From assembly GCA_021807265.1 (NCBI GenBank), contig JAKAPH010000004.1, positions 1 through 40,669 on the forward strand: a stretch of DNA of 40,669 nucleotides, written 5' to 3'. Each line of letters starts with the position of its first letter. Position 1 is the first letter of the stretch. This stretch comes from Actinomycetes bacterium (GTDB taxonomy: Bacteria; Actinomycetota; Acidimicrobiia; Acidimicrobiales; RAAP-2). The notes under the pieces were generated by a model that was not told where the DNA came from, did not search any database, and was given only the letters and a program-made list of their open reading frames with translations. Below are positions 12,029 through 21,370 of this stretch, in pieces. Both the position numbers and the translations under genes were made by a program.

Positions 12029-12952
12029 TTAGAAGTAACCCTCACGCTTGCGGTCTTCCATGGCGGTCTCGGAGAAGCGGTCGTCGGCGCGCGTCGCGCC
12101 GCGCTCGGAGACGTTCGCGGTCGCCACCTCGCGCACGATCGCCTCGACGGTCACCGCGTCGGACTCGACCGCGCCGGTGCAGGTCGCATCGCCGACGGTG
12201 CGGTAGCGCACGAGGCGCCGCTCGACGCGCTCGCCGGGCCGGGGCTCGATGAACTCGTTCACGGCGAGCCACATGGCGTCGCGGCGCACCACGTCGCGCT
12301 CGTGGGCGAAGTAGATCGGCGGCAGGGCGACGTTCTCTCGTTCGATGTACTGCCAGATGTCCAGCTCGGTCCAGTCCGAGAGCGGGAAGGCCCGCAGGTG
12401 CTCGCCGGCGTTCACCCGGCCCTGGTAGAGCTGCCACAGTTCGGGGCGCTGCTGGCGGGGGTCCCACTGGCCGAACGCGTCGCGAAAGGAAAGGATCCGT
12501 TCCTTGGCGCGGGCCTTGTCCTCGTCGCGTCGGGCGCCACCGAAGGCGGCGTCAAAGCCGTGCTCGACGATTGCGTCGAGCAGCGCCACCGTCTGGAGCC
12601 GGTTGCGGGCGCCGTGGGGGCCGGGGTCGGCCACCCGGCCGCGGTCGATCGCCTCCTGCACGCTCGCAATGACGAGGCGCGCGTTGAGGTTGGCGACGGT
12701 CTGGTCCCGGAACGCGAGGACTTCGGGGAAGTTCTGGCCGGTGTCGACGTGCATCACCGGAAAGGGGAGGCGGCCCGGCGCGAAGGCCTTGACCGCTAGG
12801 TGCAACAGCACCGCCGAGTCCTTGCCGCCCGAGAAGAGCAGTACGGGTCGCTCGCATTCGGCGGCCACCTCGCGCAGAATGTAGACGGCGTGGGACTCGA
12901 GGAGCGAGAGATGGTCAGTGGTCGTCTGGGGGCGCAAAGATGTCAAGGTCAT
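12029..12952 (-). CDS. cysD: Sulfate adenylyltransferase subunit 2
   Basis: LLFSGGKDSAVLLHLA, FPVMHVDTGQNFPEV, GGARRDEDKARAKERI, C-terminal MEDRKREGYF. Confidence 0.96.
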   Translation of the reverse strand: MTLTSLRPQTTTDHLSLLESHAVYILREVAAECERPVLLFSGGKDSAVLLHLAVKAFAPGRLPFPVMHVDTGQNFPEVLAFRDQTVANLNARLVIASVQEAIDRGRVADPGPHGARNRLQTVALLDAIVEHGFDAAFGGARRDEDKARAKERILSFRDAFGQWDPRQQRPELWQLYQGRVNAGEHLRAFPLSDWTELDIWQYIERENVALPPIYFAHERDVVRRDAMWLAVNEFIEPRPGERVERRLVRYRTVGDATCTGAVESDAVTVEAIVREVATANVSERGATRADDRFSETAMEDRKREGYF

Positions 12953-12961
12953 GGTTCCGTT

Positions 12962-13008
12962 CCTCGAATAGTCTACAATATCACTAGGAAATATTAAACT
13001 TTTCGAGG
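12962..13008. promoter_or_regulatory. Divergent cysD/cysH promoter region with inverted CCTCGAA...TTCGAGG arms
   Basis: AT-rich segment between divergent genes flanked by 7-bp inverted arms at 12962-12968 and 13002-13008. Confidence 0.4.
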
Positions 13009-13015
13009 TCTTTTC

Positions 13016-13684
13016 ATGATGATACCCAGTCAGCCCACGATTCAGGACCTGGCGGCGCTCAATGCGCGCTTCGAGACGGCCGATCCGAGCGAGGTGTTGG
13101 GGTGGGCGTTTGACGAGTTGGGCGACGTCGTGGTGGCGTGCTCCTTCGAGGACCTGGTGCTCGTGCACCTCGTGCACGAGCGTTGGCCCGAGGCCGAATT
13201 CGTCTTCCTGGACACCGGCGGCCACTTCCCCGAGACCCTCGAGTTCGTCGAGCGGATCGAGCGCGACTGGTCGCTGCGCATCACGCGCCCCGAGCTGAGC
13301 GCCGAGGCGGCCAGCTGGCCCTGTGGCACCGCGCAGTGCTGCGCGCAGCGAAAGGTCGAGCCCCTGACGCGTGTGCTCGCCGGGCGCGCCGGCTGGGTGA
13401 CGGCCTTGAAGCGCGTGGACGCGCCGACGCGCGCCGCGACGCCCATCGTCTCGATGGACGAGAAGTTCGGCCTCGTCAAGGTCAACCCGCTCGTCACCTG
13501 GACCGACGACGACATCGCGTACTACCTCGACCGGCACGGGCTCGCGTCGCATCCGCTGTGGGCTCAGGGCTACGCCTCGATCGGCTGCGCCGCGGTGACG
13601 AGCAAGCCCCTCGACCCGAGCGACCGTCGCAGCGGGCGCTGGGCCGGCGGCGACAAAGTCGAATGTGGACTACACGAGGTATAA
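13016..13684 (+). CDS. cysH: APS/PAPS reductase
   Basis: FLDTGGHFPETLEFV, CGTAQCCAQRKVEPL, C-terminal GRWAGGDKVECGLHEV. Confidence 0.92.
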   Translation: MMIPSQPTIQDLAALNARFETADPSEVLGWAFDELGDVVVACSFEDLVLVHLVHERWPEAEFVFLDTGGHFPETLEFVERIERDWSLRITRPELSAEAASWPCGTAQCCAQRKVEPLTRVLAGRAGWVTALKRVDAPTRAATPIVSMDEKFGLVKVNPLVTWTDDDIAYYLDRHGLASHPLWAQGYASIGCAAVTSKPLDPSDRRSGRWAGGDKVECGLHEV

Positions 13685-13758
13685 CATCCACCAATTTCAC
13701 GTGATGGCCTTGTACATTTAACGGCAATGTCGAGTGAGATCCAGCACATGCGAGCCGG

Positions 13759-14610
13759 ATGCTACTGATCATCCTGCTGCTGCTTTGGGGGGCGTTCCTC
13801 GTTCCCATGCTGGTGCGGCGACTGCGCGACTACCGAAACGATCGGTCGATCGAGCACTTCCACGAGGAGCACGACGTCATCGGGCGTCGCGCGGTGGTCG
13901 AGCCGGTGCACCGCCTCGACGAGTACGACGGCATGGGCTCCTACGAGCCCGAGTACCACGAGCAGCCGCGGCGCCCGCACCTCACGGTCGTTCACGATGG
14001 CGACACGTACCAGTCACTCGAGTCGCGCAGCTCGTGGGACGAGTGGAGCAGCGACTACGAATTCGACGAGCCACTCGCGCGACGCCGCCCGGCCTACGAG
14101 GCGCCGAGTGCGTCGCGTCCAACGACCAACCACTACGCCGCGGCCTACGCGGCGACCCCGCGCCAGTCGACGCGACCGGCGCCGTCCGTGAGTCGCGCGC
14201 GCTCGATGCGCGCGCGTCGACGGGTCATGTTCCTGCGCCTCGTCCTGACGGCGCTGACCCTCAGTGTCATCGGCTTCTTCACCGGCTTCGCGCTGGCCTG
14301 GGACCTCGCGATCGTCGCGTGGATCGGCGTAGTGGGATTCATCGCTCTGGCGTTCTACGCTGTGGGCCAGGGCTACCTGCACGAGTCGTCGCTCGGACTG
14401 AGCTCGCTGAGTCGTCGGCCCGCGGCGCCGGTCGAGCCACTCGCCGCGCGTCGGGCGCGCTCCCCGCGTCGCACCGAGCCCGTCTATGACGAGTACGAGT
14501 ACGAGGAGTACGACGAGTTTGCCGAGTTCACCCAGTTCGACCCGCGCACGGGTGCGCGGGTGAGCGGCCAGTGGCGCGACGAGCAATCCGACCGTTACGC
14601 GTTGGGCTAA
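13759..14610 (+). CDS. SepX/GlpR-like actinobacterial membrane protein
   Basis: N-terminal TM LLIILLLLWGAFLVPMLVRRLRDYR, charged linker, paired C-terminal TMs; resembles the actinobacterial divisome-associated GlpR/SepX layout. Confidence 0.5.
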   Translation: MLLIILLLLWGAFLVPMLVRRLRDYRNDRSIEHFHEEHDVIGRRAVVEPVHRLDEYDGMGSYEPEYHEQPRRPHLTVVHDGDTYQSLESRSSWDEWSSDYEFDEPLARRRPAYEAPSASRPTTNHYAAAYAATPRQSTRPAPSVSRARSMRARRRVMFLRLVLTALTLSVIGFFTGFALAWDLAIVAWIGVVGFIALAFYAVGQGYLHESSLGLSSLSRRPAAPVEPLAARRARSPRRTEPVYDEYEYEEYDEFAEFTQFDPRTGARVSGQWRDEQSDRYALG

Positions 14611-14625
14611 ACTGAAGTTTCCTTC

Positions 14626-14698
14626 GGGGGTGTAGCTCAATTGGTAGAGCGCTACGTTCGCAATGTAGAGGCAGTGGGTTCGAATCCCATCACCTCCA
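14626..14698 (+). tRNA. tRNA-Ala(CGC)
   Basis: Full cloverleaf: acceptor GGGGGTG/CACCTCC, D-arm GCTCAATTGGTAGAGC, anticodon loop TTCGCAA, T-arm GTGGGTTCGAATCCCAT; G3:U70 pair supports Ala. Confidence 0.96.
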
Positions 14699-14939
14699 CT
14701 CTGAAGTTGGCGAAGTCTTGTGGAGGAACCTGGCCTGCGGTGACGGTTCGTTCACGGACTCACTCGCCGTGTGTCGGCAACGTTGCCTACAAATCACCGT
14801 CGCTCTTTGCGAAGTGACACGGCGTCATCGTGGTCATGCACGGCGCTCAATCGATCGCGCCGCCCAAGCTCTGCGAATCGCGTGATCTGAACGTGCCGGC
14901 AAGTTTCGATGGCCAGCGCACGGCATCCAAGGACTCGCC

Positions 14940-15305
14940 TCATTCGAGACGAAGCCGATGGGCAATTACGGCAACGTCCAGTTGTGAAGTCGCGACGTCG
15001 TAAACGAGTTGGAATGCTTCGTCATCGGTGAGTGGTGGTGATATCCCGTTGAGATCGCAGAATACGACCGTGCTCAGCCACGCCAGTCGCTTGTTGCCGT
15101 CCACGAGGGCGTGGTTCTTGGCCATGGATTGCAAAAGCGCAGCCGCCTTGAGACTGATCGTTGCGTAGGCGTCCTCGCCGAAAGCACTGGATCGGGGCCT
15201 GTTTACCGCCGAATCCAACAGACCAATATCACGAACTGGACCGATCCCAAGGGTTCGAACCATCATGATGATGTCCTCGAGTTCGAGGTATTCGACTTCG
15301 CTCAT
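14940..15305 (-). CDS. Doc-family (Fic fold) toxin
   Basis: Fic-type motif HALVDGNKRLAWL; 121 aa; directly downstream of a small RHH ORF. Confidence 0.88.
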   Translation of the reverse strand: MSEVEYLELEDIIMMVRTLGIGPVRDIGLLDSAVNRPRSSAFGEDAYATISLKAAALLQSMAKNHALVDGNKRLAWLSTVVFCDLNGISPPLTDDEAFQLVYDVATSQLDVAVIAHRLRLE

Positions 15306-15508
15306 GCAGAGCCAAGTCGCTCCAGAACATCGTTCCAGCGTGTCACCATGCGATGCGTTGATTCTTCAACCCGTGCCACGTGGCCGGTACGTTCGACTCG
15401 ATCGAGCACCGCGCGGCGGATGACTTCTTGACGGGAGACACCCTCAAGTTCAGAGAGGGAGGCGAGCGCCTTCTCGAGAGTGGCGTCGGTTCGAAGGGTG
15501 AATGCCAT
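15302..15508 (-). CDS. Ribbon-helix-helix antitoxin
   Basis: FTLRTDATLEKALASLSELEGVSRQEVIRRAVLDRVERTG; overlaps the toxin start by 4 nt. Confidence 0.85.
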   Translation of the reverse strand: MAFTLRTDATLEKALASLSELEGVSRQEVIRRAVLDRVERTGHVARVEESTHRMVTRWNDVLERLGSA

Positions 15509-15515
15509 TGATTAA

Positions 15516-15534
15516 TGATACCACTGTGGTATCA
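15516..15534. promoter_or_regulatory. Palindromic operator upstream of the antitoxin
   Basis: TGATACCAC-T-GTGGTATCA, perfect 9-bp arms, 8 bp upstream of the antitoxin start. Confidence 0.7.
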
Positions 15535-15739
15535 GTTGTCAATCCTCGATATGTGGTGTTTTGACGTCGCTCATACAGCGAAACAAACAGCGAGTCTGGC
15601 TGGCAAAACCCATCACGATCCGTGTGGCCGGTTCTTATTGTGCCCAAGGTCCACCCAGAGACTGAGACAATCGTTGTGGGATGGCCCTTCGTAGTATGTG
15701 GTGACGTCGCGCGAGTCCCTCCGCGACCGGGAGGCCCCG

Positions 15740-16384
15740 ATGACACAACTGGTGCGCGTACACAACTTCATGGTGACCAGCGACGGGTACGGGTCGGGGG
15801 AGGGGCAAAGCCTTGAGCACCCCTTTGGCCACGCCAATCCGGCCGAACTGTTCGCTTGGGCGGGAGCGACCGCCCACTGGGTCAATCGGACCGAGCCGGG
15901 CGGGACGTACGGGCTCGACGACTACTGCACCCGTGACTTCACCCGCAACATCGGTGCCGAGATCATGGGACGGAACAAATTCGGTCCCCAGCGCGGACCG
16001 TGGGAGGACTTCGAGTGGAGAGGGTGGTGGGGGGAGGACACGCCGTTCCACACGCCGGTGTTCGTACTCACGCATCACGTTCGACCATCATTTGCCGCGG
16101 GTGACACCACGTTCCATTTTCTTGATGCGTCGCCGCAGGACGCACTCGCGCGGGCGCTTGAGGCTGCCGATGGCAAAGACGTGCGCATTGGCGGCGGTAT
16201 CGCCACGGTGCGCGAATTTCTCGACGCCGATCTCATTGACCAGTTGCACGTCGCGGTGGTGCCCGTCGAGTTGGGTCGTGGGGAACGACTGTGGGCGAGC
16301 CCCGACGAACTGGCCGACCGCTTTGTGATCGAGGCGATTCCTAGCCCGAGTGGCGTGACCCACCTGTTCTTCTGGCGGCGTTAA
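15740..16384 (+). CDS. RibD C-terminal/dihydrofolate-reductase-like family protein
   Basis: NFMVTSDGYGSG, EIMGRNKFGPQRGPW, VFVLTHHVRP, IGGGIATVREFLDADLIDQLHVAVVPVELG. Confidence 0.88.
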   Translation: MTQLVRVHNFMVTSDGYGSGEGQSLEHPFGHANPAELFAWAGATAHWVNRTEPGGTYGLDDYCTRDFTRNIGAEIMGRNKFGPQRGPWEDFEWRGWWGEDTPFHTPVFVLTHHVRPSFAAGDTTFHFLDASPQDALARALEAADGKDVRIGGGIATVREFLDADLIDQLHVAVVPVELGRGERLWASPDELADRFVIEAIPSPSGVTHLFFWRR

Positions 16385-16645
16385 CCGTCAGACCGATGCG
16401 GCGGTGGTGATGGTCGCCGGATCGACCGCCATCACGGTGGGGTGCTGTCATGCATCACTGACCCGGCGCCGCGGCGTCGACCGAGCCGCTCGCGCGGTCC
16501 GGTTCTGTCACCTTGACGACACGGCGATCGTGTGCCCCTGCGTCGCGCTCTTGTTGTTCGCTCGCGAGGGTTGTCTCGTGGGTCAGGGTGTTGTCGCCCA
16601 TTCGCACGCGAACCCGTCGGTGACCTCGACGCGATATGCCGAGGT

Positions 16646-16939
16646 CTAGAGCGACACGTCGAGGCGCATGGTTACGCGTACGACGTCACCCAAGGTCACG
16701 TCCTGGGCCGATCGGACCGACGCGCGCAGGGGCAGGGCGTAGCCATCATCCCTTGGGAAGAGCGAGGTCGTCCACGTCGTCTCCCCGATCTGGGCCGTGA
16801 CGGGGATGACCCCCCAGCCGTAGGTGAGCAGCGACGAGAGCTCGTGGATCTGTTCGCTGGCATCGGGGGGAACGGTGACGAAGTGAAAGGGCGACGGCCC
16901 CCGCCAGTACCAGACCTCACCGGCGAATTCGAATTCCAT
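16646..16939 (-). CDS. DUF1905-family protein
   Basis: FAGEVWYWRGPSPFHFVTVP, GWGVIPVTAQIGETTWTTSLFPRDDGYALPLRASVR. Confidence 0.8.
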   Translation of the reverse strand: MEFEFAGEVWYWRGPSPFHFVTVPPDASEQIHELSSLLTYGWGVIPVTAQIGETTWTTSLFPRDDGYALPLRASVRSAQDVTLGDVVRVTMRLDVSL

Positions 16940-17227
16940 GAGTGCACCCTACGAGCCGCGTCCGGCGCAGCCACACCACCACCGCGGTGAGCGACTGATT
17001 GCGTTGGCTAGGTGAACGCGCCGTGAGCCGGCGATGTCACGGTCCCAGTAAACACGTCGTGATCAGGTAGGAATCGTGACGCGCCGGGTGCGGGCCACGT
17101 GTCGCGCGGAGTTCATCTGCCGTTATCTGAGAGTTCACGGCGTGCCCCAGAAATCTCACGTTCCATCAGGTAAGGTTCGCCGCGGACCTCCAAACGGGAG
17201 GATTCGCAAAGGGCGGAAGGTGAAGGA

Positions 17228-18388
17228 ATGTCCCTAAAACGAGTGAAGGTGGTGCTCGCCGCTGGAGCGACGATGGCCAGTCTGGCCGTCGTATCGGTCA
17301 CCGGTTCGGTGGGCGCCAGTGGGGCGACGTCGGTCAATTGGTCGACCGTTCAGAGCCTCGCCGCGAGCGGACCGACGTCGATGGCGGCGCTGGTTGCGGC
17401 GGCCAAAAAGGAAGGGACGCTCAACGTCATCGCGTTGCCGCCGAACTGGGCGAACTACGGCGCGATGATTTCGACGTTCTCGAAGAAGTACGGCATCAAG
17501 GTGAACTCGGAGAACCCGAACGGATCGAGCCAGGACGAGATCAACGCGATCATCGCCGACAAGGGCCGCTCGACGAACCCCGACGTCATCGACGTGGGGA
17601 CCAACTTCGCCATCACGGCGCAGCAGAAGGGTTTGCTGGCTCCGTACCGCGTGTCGACCTGGGCCCACATTCCCGCGGCGCTGAAGCAGCCCAAGGGATA
17701 CTGGTTCGATGACTACGGCGGGTTCGTCGCGATCGGCTGCAACGCCGCGGTCGTGAAGGTCTGCCCGACGTCCTTCGCCCAGATGCTCCAGAAGGGCAAG
17801 GGGTACAAGATCGGGATCAACAACAACCCGACGGCATCGAGCTCAGCGCTCGCGGCGGTCATGGCCGCGGCAATCGCGAACCACGGCTCGCTCAACAACG
17901 TCAAGCCGGGCGTCGACTACTTCAAGACGATGAACGCGAACGGTAACTTCGTGGCCACCGTGGCCGGGCCCTCGACGGTCCAGAGCGGGGCGACGAACAT
18001 CGTGATCTGGTGGGACTACCTCCAGGCTTCGGGCATCAACACCCTGCCCGGCTACGCCAAGAAGTGGAAGGTCGTGATCCCGAGCGACGCGTCGATGGCT
18101 GAGTACTACACCCAGGCCATTAACAAGTCGGCACCGGACCCGGCGGCCGCGCGCCTGTGGGAGGAGTTCCTCTACTCGGCCCAGGGCCAGAACATCTGGC
18201 TCCAGGGGATGGCCCGTCCGGTCGAGCTGGCGTACATGACGCTGCACCACCTGGCCAACGCGAAGGCGCTCGCCGCCTTGCCGCCGCTGCCCAAGGGCGC
18301 CATCCAGTACCCGACCCAGGCCCAGATCACCAAGGCCGAGGCCGTCGTGGTTGCCAACTGGCCGACCGAGGTCACCTCAGGTCCGTAG
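17228..18388 (+). CDS. ABC transporter extracellular solute-binding protein (iron/polyamine-like fold)
   Basis: N-terminal signal peptide, AAAKKEGTLNVIALPPNWANYGAMISTFSKKYGIKV, followed by two permeases and an ATPase. Confidence 0.85.
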   Translation: MSLKRVKVVLAAGATMASLAVVSVTGSVGASGATSVNWSTVQSLAASGPTSMAALVAAAKKEGTLNVIALPPNWANYGAMISTFSKKYGIKVNSENPNGSSQDEINAIIADKGRSTNPDVIDVGTNFAITAQQKGLLAPYRVSTWAHIPAALKQPKGYWFDDYGGFVAIGCNAAVVKVCPTSFAQMLQKGKGYKIGINNNPTASSSALAAVMAAAIANHGSLNNVKPGVDYFKTMNANGNFVATVAGPSTVQSGATNIVIWWDYLQASGINTLPGYAKKWKVVIPSDASMAEYYTQAINKSAPDPAAARLWEEFLYSAQGQNIWLQGMARPVELAYMTLHHLANAKALAALPPLPKGAIQYPTQAQITKAEAVVVANWPTEVTSGP

Positions 18389-18401
18389 TAGTAGTACAGG
18401 C

Positions 18402-19352
18402 ATGACTTCAGCGACGTCAGACGATCCATCGAGCGTCTCCGGCCCGGGTGCCACGGCACCCGCGGCCGGGGGCGCCGACGTCGCCGTACGGCGTCGGCGC
18501 CGGTCGCTCGGCCGAGCGCTCGCGCCGGTCGCGGCGATGGCGCCGTTCTCCATCTATTCGTTCCTCGGCCTCGGCGTGCCGATCCTCGCCGTGATCTATT
18601 ACGCCTTCCAGAGCGAGCAGGGCAAGCCGACCCTGTCCAACCTCGCCCTGGTGACCCACGGGTCCTACCTGCTCGGGTTCGAGAACAGCATCGTGCTGGC
18701 CCTGATCACATCCATCGTGCCCGGCATCCTGGGTCTGATCCTCGCCTACGCCATCGCGACCTCGCGCTCGACGCTGCTCAAGCGACTCGTCGCGACCGCC
18801 TCGGGCGTGCTCGCGAACTTCGGCGGCATCAACCTGACCTTCATGTTCATCGCGACGCTGGGCTCGACGGGAATCCTGACGGCGTGGTTGAGCGCGATCC
18901 ATCTCAACCCGTGGAACTTCGGCTTCAACCTCTACTCGTTCTACGGCGTCGTGCTCGTCTACCTGTACTTCCAGGTGCCGCTCATGGTCCTCGTGATCAC
19001 GCCGGCGCTCGGCGGGCTTCGCCCGTCGTGGCGTGAGGCGGCCGAGAACATGGGCGCCTCGAGCTGGCGCTACTGGCGCTACGTCGGCATCCCGGTCCTG
19101 ATGCCCTCGGTGCTCGGCGGGATGCTGCTGCTCTTTGGCAGCGGGTTCGCCGCCTACGCCACGGCCGAGACCCTGACCGCCGGCACCGTGACCCTCGCGC
19201 CGATCCAGATCGGCTCGCTGCTCGCGGGCAACCAGCTCGCCGGCCAGGAGAATGTCGGCTACGCCGTCGGCCTGGGCATGTTCGTGGTGCTCGCGCTGAC
19301 GATGATCCTCTACGGGCTGGTTCGACGAAGGGCGTCCAAGTGGCTGCGCTGA
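18402..19352 (+). CDS. ABC transporter permease
   Basis: Six hydrophobic segments and EAAENMGASSWRYWRYVGIPVLMP (EAA loop); ATG at 18402. Confidence 0.88.
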   Translation: MTSATSDDPSSVSGPGATAPAAGGADVAVRRRRRSLGRALAPVAAMAPFSIYSFLGLGVPILAVIYYAFQSEQGKPTLSNLALVTHGSYLLGFENSIVLALITSIVPGILGLILAYAIATSRSTLLKRLVATASGVLANFGGINLTFMFIATLGSTGILTAWLSAIHLNPWNFGFNLYSFYGVVLVYLYFQVPLMVLVITPALGGLRPSWREAAENMGASSWRYWRYVGIPVLMPSVLGGMLLLFGSGFAAYATAETLTAGTVTLAPIQIGSLLAGNQLAGQENVGYAVGLGMFVVLALTMILYGLVRRRASKWLR

Positions 19353-20185
19353 TCCCCGACGTCGTCGAAGACGCGCTCGTCATCGTCGAACCGCCCTCGC
19401 GCCGGCGCTGGCCGCGCCTGCGCGTGTGGCGGGCCGTCGTGCTCTTCATTGCGGGCGCGTACTTCCTGATCCCGATCTACGCCGGTCTCCGGTTCTCCTT
19501 CGAGAACGACGCCGGGCACCTGTCGCTCTACGCCGTGAAGGCGATCCCGTCCGAGCCGGGCTTCTCCGCGGCCTTCTGGCTGTCGATGCGCCTCGCGGTC
19601 GTGACCCTCGCGTTGACTCTCGTGCTGATGGTGCCGACCTCGGTCTACGTGCACCTGAAGTTCCCCCGGCTGCGCCGGCTGCTCGACTTCGTGACGATCC
19701 TGCCGATCGTGATCCCGCCGATCGTGCTCATCCTGGGCGTGCTGCGCGCCGCGCCGCTGTGGCTGCGCGCGTCGCCCTATCTGCTGAGCCTCGTCTACGT
19801 GATCCTGTCGATGCCCTTCGTCTACCGATCACTCGACGCGGGGCTGAGCGCCATCGATCTCAAGACCCTCGTCGAGGCGTCGCGCTCGCTCGGGGGCAAC
19901 TGGCTCAACACGCTCTGGCGCGTGGTCGTGCCGAACCTGCGCTCGGCGCTGCTCTCGGCGACGGTGCTCACGCTCGCGCTGGTGCTGGGCGAGTTCACCA
20001 TGGCGAGCCTCGACCTGTGGACGACGCTGCCCGTGTGGATCTATCAGTTCCAGCAGGTCGACGCCCACGTCTCCACGGCGGTCTCGATGGTCTCGCTGGT
20101 GGGGACGTGGCTGCTGATTACGCTCATTGTCTCCCTCGATCGCTCGCAATCGCGTCGTGCACGCAGAAGGACGAAGAACTCGTGA
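19340..20185 (+). CDS. ABC transporter permease
   Basis: Hydrophobic segments and EAA-like loop LVEASRSLGGNWLNTLWRVVVPNL. Confidence 0.88.
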   Translation: MAALIPDVVEDALVIVEPPSRRRWPRLRVWRAVVLFIAGAYFLIPIYAGLRFSFENDAGHLSLYAVKAIPSEPGFSAAFWLSMRLAVVTLALTLVLMVPTSVYVHLKFPRLRRLLDFVTILPIVIPPIVLILGVLRAAPLWLRASPYLLSLVYVILSMPFVYRSLDAGLSAIDLKTLVEASRSLGGNWLNTLWRVVVPNLRSALLSATVLTLALVLGEFTMASLDLWTTLPVWIYQFQQVDAHVSTAVSMVSLVGTWLLITLIVSLDRSQSRRARRRTKNS

Positions 20186-21291
20186 CCGAACTCGCCGACG
20201 CCACCCGAACGACCGAACCGGCACCGGCCGGTGCGCGAGTGGGCCTCGAGGGGCTCGTTCGCACCTACGGCGCGACCCGGGCGCTCGACGGGTTCTCGCT
20301 CGCCATCGAGCCGGGGGAGTTCGTGGCACTCCTCGGCCCGTCGGGCTGTGGCAAGACGACCGCGCTGCGCGTGCTCGCGGGCTTCGAGCAGCTCGACAGC
20401 GGGCGGGTGACCGTCGACGGCCGTGACGTCGGCAAGATCAGCGCCCAGCACCGCGACATGGGGATGGTCTTTCAGAGCTACTCGCTCTTTCCCAACATGA
20501 ACGCGCTCAACAACGTGGCCTTCGGCCTGCGGATGCGCCACCAGCACGCCGCCCAGCGCCGCCAGAAGGCCGGCGAGCTCTTGGAACTGGTCGGGCTGAG
20601 CGACCAGGCCCAGAAGTACCCCCACCAGATGTCGGGCGGCCAACAGCAGCGCGTCGCCCTGGCCCGGGCCCTCGCGATCGAACCGCGGGTGCTCCTGCTC
20701 GACGAGCCGCTCTCGGCGCTGGACGCGAAGGTGCGCGCCGAACTGCGCGACCAGATTCGCCAGCTCCAGCAGCGCCTCGCGATCACGACCGTCTTTGTCA
20801 CCCACGACCAGGAAGAGGCGCTCTCCATGGCCGACCGGGTCTGCGTGATGTCCGCGGGCCGTGCCGAGCAGACGGCGACCCCGGCGACGCTCTACTCGCG
20901 CCCGACGACGCCCTTCGTCGCCGAGTTCGTCGGGGTCTCGAGCCGGGTGCCGGTCGAGCCGGTGAACGACACGGTGACCCTCTTCGGCGAGTCGTGCCGC
21001 GTGCGCCCGAGCGACGCGGGCGTGCCCACCGGCGAGGTGGACGCGTTGCTGCGGCCCGAGGACGTCACGGTGACCCTGGACGCCACGGCCAAGCCCTTCG
21101 TCACTCATAAGAGTTTCCTCGGCGCGATCACCCGCGTGATCGTGCAGGTCGATGGCGTCGCGGTGCGCGCGGACGTGCGCAGCGACGTCGCCGCCGACAT
21201 CGAGCTGGGCGCCCGGGTGCGCCTCGCGGTGGTCTCGCGCGACGTGCTCGTGGCCCGGCGCGCCCCGGCGCGCCCCGCGCCGACCGACTAG
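20182..21291 (+). CDS. ABC transporter ATP-binding protein with C-terminal TOBE-like region
   Basis: LLGPSGCGKTTALRVLAG, MSGGQQQRVALARALA, LLLDEPLSALDAKVR, FVTHDQEEAL; GTG start inferred at 20182. Confidence 0.93.
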   Translation: MTELADATRTTEPAPAGARVGLEGLVRTYGATRALDGFSLAIEPGEFVALLGPSGCGKTTALRVLAGFEQLDSGRVTVDGRDVGKISAQHRDMGMVFQSYSLFPNMNALNNVAFGLRMRHQHAAQRRQKAGELLELVGLSDQAQKYPHQMSGGQQQRVALARALAIEPRVLLLDEPLSALDAKVRAELRDQIRQLQQRLAITTVFVTHDQEEALSMADRVCVMSAGRAEQTATPATLYSRPTTPFVAEFVGVSSRVPVEPVNDTVTLFGESCRVRPSDAGVPTGEVDALLRPEDVTVTLDATAKPFVTHKSFLGAITRVIVQVDGVAVRADVRSDVAADIELGARVRLAVVSRDVLVARRAPARPAPTD

Positions 21292-21370
21292 CCCAACCGC
21301 CCGGTCGCCGTCGCCACTCGCGCGACCATGCCATCGGAGTGGGTTCGCCAGTGTGTAACTTAGGGCCACA

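Noticed and set aside
14684-15625. Possible attR-like duplication of the tRNA-Ala 3' end (cccatcac near 15610)
   Set aside because: Only an 8-nt match, expected by chance; no integrase nearby.
16404-16990. Plus-strand ORFs at 16404-16649 and 16532-16990
   Set aside because: No recognisable family; the second overlaps the DUF1905 gene antisense. Treated as intergenic.
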